From assembly GCA_016212735.1 (NCBI GenBank), contig JACRDZ010000019.1, forward strand, positions 1 to 11,913: 11,913 nucleotides of DNA. The letters are read 5' to 3'. Source of the stretch: Candidatus Firestoneibacteriota bacterium (GTDB lineage: Bacteria > JACRDZ01). Position numbers and translations under genes: made by a program. Shown here piece by piece: positions 1 to 5,607 of the stretch (positions are counted from its first letter, which is position 1; each line of letters begins with the position of its first letter). The notes below the pieces were generated by a model, which did not search any database, was not told the DNA's origin, and saw nothing but the letters and a program-made list of their open reading frames with translations.

Positions 1-248
1 TGGGAGACAAAAATGTTCCTTTTACTAACAACCAGAGTGAAAACGATATTCGGATGACAAAAGTCCAGCAAAAAATTTCCGGATGTTTTCGATCTCCGGA
101 AGGTGCTAAAATATTTTGTCGGATACGAAGTTATATTTCAACATGTAAAAAAAATGGCATTGGTTCAATACAGGCTTTAAATCTATTATTTCAAGGAGCA
201 TTACCTGAATTTATAAAATAAATTGGTAGGATTATACTGAATAGTTAC
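1..248 (+). mobile_element. Right end of an IS66-family insertion sequence
   Basis: The 3' end of an IS66-type transposase gene (stop at 219-221) is followed 27 bases later by TGAATAGTTAC (238-248). Read inward from the end, this is GTAACTATTCA. IS66 ends characteristically begin GTAA, which fits. The same 11-mer recurs at 609-619, 4013-4023 and, as both ends of a MITE, at 10287-10297 and 10412-10422. The left end and most of the element lie before the window. The element seems to sit inside a second, oppositely oriented copy (249-619); the 8-T run at 249-256 is a candidate for one copy of its target duplication. Confidence 0.8.
3..221 (+). CDS. IS66 family transposase, C-terminal part (cut by window edge)
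   Basis: The frame is open from the window edge and encodes 72 residues before a TAA stop. The peptide begins [18 protein letters not shown] and continues through [12 protein letters not shown]. This is the signature at the end of the IS66 DDE catalytic domain, where the motif N-N-x-x-E-x-D-I-R-x-x-K carries the final catalytic glutamate. The last 40 or so residues ([14 protein letters not shown] onward) match the short IS66 C-terminal domain. The transposase catalyses DNA cleavage and strand transfer at the element ends. Nothing visible is broken, so this copy may be intact, but about 85% of the gene lies outside the window. Confidence 0.88.
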   Translation, partial: GDKNVPFTNNQSENDIRMTKVQQKISGCFRSPEGAKIFCRIRSYISTCKKNGIGSIQALNLLFQGALPEFIK

Positions 249-513
249 TTTTTTTTAACGTTGTTCCATTATGCCCTTTTTGTCCGCCTGGTTTCTTTTC
301 TCCCTTTTTCTTTTGCGGACGTTTTTTATTTCGATCCGTTGATGGTGGTTTACTGCTGTTACGGCTATTAAGAGTTAATCGATTAACAAGTAATGTTACA
401 ACCACAACCAACAATTCAATTATAAATTTTACAGATGGTGGTATATCTTCTTCTTTTAAAACTTTCTCTACTTTCTCAATTGTTGCTTTGATATTTATAT
501 TTTCAATTTTCAA
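232..513 (-). pseudogene. IS66 family transposase, N-terminal fragment
   Basis: The TTG start at 513 has a good ribosome binding site, GAGGTG, five bases upstream. The peptide has a leucine-rich helical N-terminus (about residues 1-45), then NSRNSSKPPSTDRNKK and KKPGGQKGHNGTTL. These are the hallmark N-terminal and basic linker segments of IS66 TnpC-type transposases. Homology stops after the residues LKK (about base 250). The remaining codons, SNYSV, are read from the terminal repeat of the neighbouring IS66 copy before a stop at 232-234. A full protein would be 450-550 residues. The fragment lacks the zinc-finger and DDE domains and cannot transpose. Confidence 0.85.
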
Positions 514-619
514 TTAATCACCTCGTGTTATTTCTATTTCTTAATATCGTAACACGAGCTTTAAGACTTGAATCTTATTTGTTTTTTTTAATTTTTTTTA
601 TTTTTTGCTGAATAGTTAC
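249..619 (-). mobile_element. Left part of a second IS66-family copy, interrupted
   Basis: On the - strand this segment starts with GTAACTATTCAGC (end at 619). A roughly 105-base leader follows, then the N-terminal part of an IS66 transposase gene (from 513), which stops abruptly at the end of the other copy. The gap between the end and the transposase start is too short for the accessory tnpA and tnpB genes of classical IS66. The element therefore resembles the IS66 subgroup that carries only the large transposase gene (ISBst12-like). The rest of this copy should lie to the left of the inserted + strand copy, outside the window. Confidence 0.75.
522..558 (-). promoter_or_regulatory. Hairpin overlapping the transposase ribosome binding site
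   Basis: CTCGTGTTA (522-530) and TAACACGAG (550-558) form a perfect 9-bp inverted repeat around a 19-base loop. In the transposase transcript (- strand) the 3' arm contains the first three bases of the GAGGTG ribosome binding site serving the TTG start at 513. In several other insertion sequences, such hairpins block translation from transcripts that read into the element from outside, while a promoter inside the element gives an open message. That role here is inferred. Confidence 0.55.
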
Positions 620-647
620 TTTATCTTGAGTATAATTCCTCAAAACC

Positions 648-676
648 TTGACATATCAAGCGAAATTCATTATTAT
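648..676 (+). promoter_or_regulatory. Sigma-70 type promoter
   Basis: A perfect -35 box TTGACA (648-653) is followed after 17 bases by TATTAT (671-676). An overlapping TATAAT at 676-681 would give a 22-base spacer, which is too long. The promoter lies 29 bases beyond the IS66 end at 619 and about 45 bases upstream of the DUF2914 gene, so it is the likely promoter of the 723-2124 operon. Confidence 0.6.
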
Positions 677-722
677 ATAATCAATATTTTTTGAAAGAGT
701 TAGGAGGTTTTAATTTAAATAG

Positions 723-1241
723 ATGAAAAAAAAATATTTATTATCAATTTTGTTATTTAATACTTTGTCTTATTATACTGTAATTAATGCGGATCAGAAA
801 CTTAAATTGCATTCAAAAGATAATTTGGATGACCTATTGCGTTCAATAAAAAAAGAGCAAAAGGAAGATGTGAAACCTGCTGAACCGGCAGTAAGTAATA
901 ATAAAACCAGTAGTAATATTAGATTAGCAATTGATCGTGGTGTGATTGCAAAAAATGTTGAATCATCATCTCCGGTTGAGATTGCAAACAGCTTTAAAGG
1001 AAATATTGAAAAACTATATTGTTATACTGAAATCTCAAATGTCGAACCTCCTGAGAAAATTTTTCATGCATGGTATTATAAAGATAAATTGATTACTACA
1101 ATAGAACTTACCCTCAAACGTTCTCGAAGTTATACCTGGAGTTATTTTAATATTCCATCCGGCTATACAGGTAACTGGGAAGTCCACGTTCTAAGTGAAG
1201 AAGGTAAAGTAATAGCAAATATCCCATTTGAAATTGAATAA
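723..1241 (+). CDS. Exported DUF2914 domain protein
   Basis: This 172-residue protein has a clear signal peptide (MKKK, a hydrophobic stretch to about residue 20, likely cleavage after INA at 21-23). A charged, low-complexity linker follows (about 28-65). The C-terminal part, about 88-171, fits DUF2914: it begins CYTEISN, has the HAWYYKDK strand, then SRSYTWSYFNIP, and ends TGNWEVHVLSEEGKVI. DUF2914 is a small domain, probably a beta-sandwich, of unknown function found in exported or membrane proteins. The family assignment is from memory of its pattern. The ATG at 723 is fixed by an in-frame stop directly before it; the AGGAGG at 702-707 sits unusually far upstream (15 bases). The next gene starts 22 bases downstream, so the two probably form an operon. 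Confidence 0.8.
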   Translation: MKKKYLLSILLFNTLSYYTVINADQKLKLHSKDNLDDLLRSIKKEQKEDVKPAEPAVSNNKTSSNIRLAIDRGVIAKNVESSSPVEIANSFKGNIEKLYCYTEISNVEPPEKIFHAWYYKDKLITTIELTLKRSRSYTWSYFNIPSGYTGNWEVHVLSEEGKVIANIPFEIE

Positions 1242-1263
1242 CCTCCGGAAGGATTGACAATAA

Positions 1264-2124
1264 GTGAAAAAAATAATTTTAATTATATCGATAATTTTAA
1301 CCGTAATTTTGCTTGCAATCCTTGTTTTATTATACAAACTGCCTTATAAAAAATATATTGATAATATTGCTTCTTCATATAATTACAAAGTTGAAACACA
1401 AGAAATAGCATATAGCCCGATCTCCAATCTGCTGATTAAAAATATGATAATTACTTCTGCAGCAGGAAGTTTGCAGCCAATTTTGCAAACACAGGAAATA
1501 ATATTGCGCTTTGATTTATTACCTCTTTTAATAGGGAATCTTAATTCAACTATTAAGATTAACGCCTATGAAGGAACGATTATCACTAAAAATAATTATG
1601 ATTTAGTAAATGATTCATTAAAAAAAGTTACAGTTATATTTGATAAAATAAATATTGACGAATATCCACTTATTAGACAAAATTCAATTTGTAATATTAA
1701 AGGTTTATTATCAGGGAAAATTATAATAAATCATAAAGATAATGTTTATAAAAGTGATGGTAATATAATAATTAGCGGACCGGTTAAAGTTTACGAATTA
1801 GAATATAATGGAGCTGAATTCCCATATCTTGAATTTGATAACATTACAATTCAATTCACTTTTGAAAATGGTACTATAATAATTAAAAATTTTATTTGTG
1901 ATGGAAATGTTATTTTAGCTAAAGGTAATGGAAATATTGAACTTAAAGATCCTGTAAATAAAAGTAACATAAGCATTACATTATGGCTTGGTCCGGCGCT
2001 TAATTCTCCTATGGAGTTGAAAAATTTAATGGCTTTGCTATGCGGTTTAAATGGCCCTAAGGATGGGATTAAATTCAAACTACAGGGTGAACTGGATGCT
2101 TTGGAATTTATACCTTTGCAATAA
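1264..2124 (+). CDS. Membrane-anchored GspN/AsmA-like protein
   Basis: This 286-residue protein has an N-terminal membrane anchor (about residues 4-24). The rest is a beta-rich region made of alternating polar and hydrophobic strands. The order of segments (LLPLLIGNLNSTIKINAYEG, then INIDEYPLI, then IKGLLSGKIIIN, then a C-terminal LKFKLQGEL-like strand, here IKFKLQGELDAL) resembles the GspN proteins linked to type II secretion in delta-proteobacteria and candidate phyla. These are related in style to AsmA-type proteins, which act at the inner membrane facing the periplasm. No other secretion genes are in the window, so the name is a family-level guess. Translation starts at GTG with GGAAGG 11 bases upstream. 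It follows the DUF2914 gene closely and is probably co-transcribed. Confidence 0.6.
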   Translation: MKKIILIISIILTVILLAILVLLYKLPYKKYIDNIASSYNYKVETQEIAYSPISNLLIKNMIITSAAGSLQPILQTQEIILRFDLLPLLIGNLNSTIKINAYEGTIITKNNYDLVNDSLKKVTVIFDKINIDEYPLIRQNSICNIKGLLSGKIIINHKDNVYKSDGNIIISGPVKVYELEYNGAEFPYLEFDNITIQFTFENGTIIIKNFICDGNVILAKGNGNIELKDPVNKSNISITLWLGPALNSPMELKNLMALLCGLNGPKDGIKFKLQGELDALEFIPLQ

Positions 2125-2130
2125 AAAATC

Positions 2131-2196
2131 GCAGCCGCTCGATTCATCGAGATTATTTGCATTGCAGTTGCTCGATTTATCGAGCTTATTTTAAGG
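2131..2196 (+). repeat. Two tandem 33-bp units with a CTCGA palindrome
   Basis: Units 2131-2163 and 2164-2196 align as GCAGnnGCTCGATTnATCGAG plus a TTATTT tail, with four differences in the first 28 positions. Each contains a 14-bp palindrome (2138-2151 and 2171-2184). The pair fills most of the gap between the GspN-like gene and the helicase gene. It resembles the short dispersed palindromic repeats found between genes in many environmental genomes; only this pair is visible here. Confidence 0.65.
2170..2192 (+). terminator. Probable rho-independent terminator
   Basis: A 6-bp stem, GCTCGA/TCGAGC with a TTTA loop (2170-2185), is followed by TTATTTT. It lies 45 bases past the stop of the GspN-like gene and would end that operon. 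The first palindrome unit (2138-2151, followed by ATTATTT) is a weaker version of the same structure. The stem is short, so confidence is moderate. Confidence 0.45.
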
Positions 2197-2231
2197 GTCT
2201 GTTACGAAATAACTTACACAAGGAGAATTTA

Positions 2232-3374
2232 ATGTCAGCATCATTTGAAAATTTAGGATTGGATCAATCATTAGTTAAAGCATTGGAAATTGAAAAAATA
2301 ACAAAACCAACCAATATCCAGAACAGGGCAATCACGGAGATTAATCAGAATAAAGATGTTATGATACAATCCGAAACTGGTACCGGCAAAACACTGGCTT
2401 ATCTTCTTCCTTTGTATGAAAAAATAAAAAATACTTCAAAAGAAATGAAAGCAATCATTCTTGCGCCGACACATGAATTGGCAATACAGATCCAGCGCCA
2501 GATGGAAAGGCTTACACAAAATTCAAAACTGCCTATTCGATCAACACCTGTTATCGGCGGAGCAAATGTTAACAGACAAATTGAGAAGCTTAAAGATAAA
2601 CCGCAAATTATTGTCGGATCACCCGGTAGAATTCTCGAGCTGATGCAGAAAAATAAAATTAAAACTCAAACCATACAAACAATTATCCTTGATGAGGCGG
2701 ACAGATTAATGGAAAAACAAAACATTGATCCTGTATCCAAAATTATAAATAGTATTCCCAAAGACCGCCAAATCATTATTGTTTCCGCTACATTATCACA
2801 AAATGTTATAAATATGGCGAAAGAAATAATGAATAACCCTGTAATATTAAAATCTGGCGACAGCGAATTTATACCTGAAACAATAACTCATTGCTATTTA
2901 ACTGTTGATAGAAGAAATAAACTTGATCTCCTGAAAAAATTGATCATAAATCTTAATCCGCCTAAAGCACTAGTGTTTTTAAATAATATTGAAAATATAA
3001 GTAATTTAATCAGCGATCTTCAATTTAATGAAATTAGAGCTGAAAGTCTGCATAGTACAAGTCATAAAATGGATCGTAAACAAGTAATGAATAAATTCAG
3101 GTCAGGCAGATTGCAGATTTTAGTCGCTTCCGATATTGCGGCAAGAGGACTTCATATGGACGGGATTACTCATGTATTTAATGTGGATGTTCCCGAAGAA
3201 TTAAATTTTTATATTCACAGATCTGGTCGTACAGGCAGGAACGATCAAAAAGGAATTGTGATATCTCTTGCAGCTACCCATGAATTCCCTTTATTAAAAA
3301 AAATTGAAAGAGAATTGAAAATAAAAATTGAAAATAAAATGTTAGTTAAGGATAAATTGATTGATAATGAGTAA
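2232..3374 (+). CDS. DEAD-box ATP-dependent RNA helicase
   Basis: This 380-residue protein carries the full motif set in order: a Q motif (FENLGLDQSLVKAL with PTNIQ), Walker A SETGTGKT, APTHELAIQ (Ia), GG (near 110), SPGR (Ib), DEADR (II), SAT (III), LVF (IV), DIAARGL (V) and HRSGRTGR (VI). It unwinds RNA duplexes with ATP; relatives act in ribosome assembly, mRNA turnover and cold adaptation. It consists of just the two RecA-like domains with almost no tail, so it lacks an RNA-binding extension that would point to one target. The ATG at 2232 is chosen because it has AAGGAGA five bases upstream and starts at the conserved Q-motif region. The frame stays open to 2157, but those 25 codons are read through the palindromic repeat. 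It converges with the phosphatase gene, 27 bases away. Confidence 0.93.
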   Translation: MSASFENLGLDQSLVKALEIEKITKPTNIQNRAITEINQNKDVMIQSETGTGKTLAYLLPLYEKIKNTSKEMKAIILAPTHELAIQIQRQMERLTQNSKLPIRSTPVIGGANVNRQIEKLKDKPQIIVGSPGRILELMQKNKIKTQTIQTIILDEADRLMEKQNIDPVSKIINSIPKDRQIIIVSATLSQNVINMAKEIMNNPVILKSGDSEFIPETITHCYLTVDRRNKLDLLKKLIINLNPPKALVFLNNIENISNLISDLQFNEIRAESLHSTSHKMDRKQVMNKFRSGRLQILVASDIAARGLHMDGITHVFNVDVPEELNFYIHRSGRTGRNDQKGIVISLAATHEFPLLKKIERELKIKIENKMLVKDKLIDNE

Positions 3375-3401
3375 TATGGAAATTAATACTATGGTAATCA
3401 T

Positions 3402-5605
3402 TCAGCAAGTTTTTTCCGGTAACTTCTTAATCATAATTACTTCCGTCCCTTTATTCGCATCAACATTATATTTTACTTCATCCATAAATCCTTTAATCAA
3501 AAGTATCCCTCTTCCATGTTCTGAAAAAATTACTGATGCATCGTGAGGATCTTTTATTTTATTTACGTCAAAACCTTTCCGTGATCACGAACACTGACTA
3601 TCATTTTATTCGGTTCTTTGCGGTAATAAATTCCTATCCATTCTTCTTTATCAAAATCCGTTCCATAACTAATGGCATTAATAACTGCTTCTTTAATCCC
3701 TACTGTCCATTCATATACCGCATCTTCATCAAAGCCCAATGTTTTTGCCAGTTCCTCGTTTATTATATCAATAACAAAAACATAATCTAAGATTGCTTTT
3801 AAATTAATTTTTAATATTTTTAAACTTTCATCGAATACTTCATCACCCATACATCTCTTAAAAAAAATATTTTCGATATCACCGTTTTTAACATTTGCAT
3901 CTTTAGGAAGCATATTCTTATCTTTCATTGCTTCAAAAATTTTCAATGTTGCTTTATCAATTATTGGGATAAACCATTTATCCATAAATGTTATAACCAT
4001 TGGGCATTGTACTGAATAGTTACAGACATCTCCGATCGATTCATATTCTTCAGGATTGTAATCGATATCAATGGATAATATTGCCACATCATCATGAAGT
4101 ACTTCACTGCCGCTAAAACGCACCACTTCATTATAAATGGCATCCTTGATATGAGTTCCTTTATTTTTTATATTTCTAAACACAGTTCGGATAAAACGCT
4201 CTTCACCGAATAATTCATGCTTTGGATTTATTGCTTCAATAATACCATCAGTATATAGGATTAAAAGGTCACCTTTTTTAAGTTGAATTTTATTTTCATG
4301 AAAATTAGCGCCAGGAAATATTCCAAGAAGCAAGTCACCTGTTTTTAAAGTTTCAAAAGTTCTTGTACTCCTATGAAATAAATACACAGGATCGTGTCCG
4401 GCATTGGAATAAGTCAAAGTAAAAGAATCTTTATCAATTACTCCAAAAAATAATGTTATAAAAGTATCCGAATAAATTTTGTTATCCGATATAATAAGCT
4501 CATTAATATCTTTTAATGTCTCATGAATAGAATTTGTCGTAGCGCATTTTGTTTTCAAATAACTTCGCACCATAACCATAAGTAAAGCAGCGGGAATACC
4601 TTTGCCTGAAACATCACCCATCACAATTGCTAATTTTTTTTGCTGAGGCATGTCCAGCACATCACAATAATCACCGCCAATATCACGCGCTGAGATTGAT
4701 AATACTCCTATATCTATGCCTTTTACATCGGGTAATTTTTTGGGTAAAAGCTGTGTCTGGATATCATGAGCTATTTTCATCTGCTGATCGATATTTTTTT
4801 GCAGTAATGATACCTGCAGAAGCCGGGAATTCTCAATTGCTGTGGATGCCTGTCCTGCAAGAATTGTCAAAAGATTAAGATCATCTTCGGTAAAAACATC
4901 ATTGGAACTTTTATTATTTACATTTAGAACGCCTATTACTTTTCCTTTTGTTATTAGAGGAACACTTAAAAGTGATTTTGTAGCATATTTCTTACTGCTT
5001 TTTCGCTTAAACCGTGCATCTTTTTCAATATCCTGTATTAATAATGGCTTCCCGTTCAAAGCAACCCAACCGCTTATTCCTTCACCGATTTTCATACGCC
5101 GTTTCATTACTGTCTCATTAATACCAATTGCCATCTGGATCATAAGTTCATTTGTCTTCGGATCTATAAGCATTAAAGAAACTGTCTCTGCTTTAATCGT
5201 ATCACGTGAAAAAGTAATAATTAATCTAAGTATTTCATCAAGGTTAAAAGTAGAACTAATTGCCTGACTTATTTTATTAACAACATTAAGCTCTTCAATT
5301 TTTTTGCTTAATCCTTTTTGTGAAGTATTAATATTGCCAAGCATGGAATTAAAACTTTTTGCCAGTTTTCCTATTTCATCATTTGAATCTAAAATAAACT
5401 CCTCTGACATGTCCCCTTTTTCAACATCTTCCATTTTTTTAATAATTTTTTTTATTGGTAAAATAATAAAAAATCTTACCATACATATAACACCAATGAT
5501 TAAGATCACCAATGTTAATAAATTATTAATATTAACCAATGTATTTAACAACAATGCGAGTATTAAAATAAAAAGAATGAATTTCAATTCCAAATTAATA
5601 GACAT
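3402..5605 (-). CDS. HAMP-GAF-PP2C phosphatase with RsbW-like ATPase domain, frameshifted
   Basis: Numbered from the ATG at 5605: two membrane helices (about 7-26 and 29-49), HAMP (50-102), GAF (about 115-260), a SpoIIE/RsbU-type PP2C domain (about 285-515), a linker, and an RsbW-like HATPase domain from about 595. The PP2C metal-binding signatures are DIGGDYCD, GDVSGKG, YTDG and HDD. The ATPase N box is EAVINA. The 0 frame ends at 3563-3565 just after VRDHG. A one-base shift at the AAA run 3576-3578 restores GFDVNK, the HGRGI lid glycines and a normal C-terminus ending at 3402, giving about 734 residues. Such proteins act as stress or input-sensing phosphatases and anti-sigma-type kinases in partner-switching pathways. 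The ATG at 5605 has GGTGGAG at good spacing; the GTG at 5617 and the ATG at 5611 (ATGA overlap with the DinG stop) are alternatives. Coupling to dinG is likely. Confidence 0.85.
4006..4023 (-). repeat. IS66-type terminal sequence inside the phosphatase gene
   Basis: On the - strand this reads GTAACTATTCAGTACAAT. It matches the end of the left-hand IS66 copy (GTAACTATTCAGTATAAT, 248 back to 231) at 17 of 18 positions, the first 14 without a break. It encodes CNYSVQ in the linker between the PP2C and ATPase domains. No inverted partner was seen in the gene, so this may be a remnant or chance. Confidence 0.45.
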
Positions 5606-5607
5606 AT

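Noticed and set aside
238..619. A complete small element bounded by TGAATAGTTAC at 238-248 and 609-619
   Set aside because: Both copies point the same way (direct, not inverted), and transposase coding on opposite strands touches them, so they are ends of two different elements.
1851..2162. Open frame on the - strand opposite the GspN-like gene
   Set aside because: It lies almost wholly within a convincing + strand gene and has no ribosome binding site or recognisable domain.
2157..2231. Upstream extension of the helicase reading frame (25 codons)
   Set aside because: It is read through the CTCGA palindromic repeat, has no ribosome binding site, and the ATG at 2232 has a strong one at the conserved protein start.
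3570..3582. Programmed -1 frameshift in the phosphatase gene
   Set aside because: The site C-GGA-AAG does not fit the X-XXY-YYZ slippery pattern and no stimulatory stem or upstream internal SD is evident; a deletion or sequence error is simpler, so it is reported only as a frameshift.
3536..3790. Short + strand frames opposite the end of the phosphatase gene
   Set aside because: The - strand translation of the same bases gives a conserved ATPase domain, so these are shadows.
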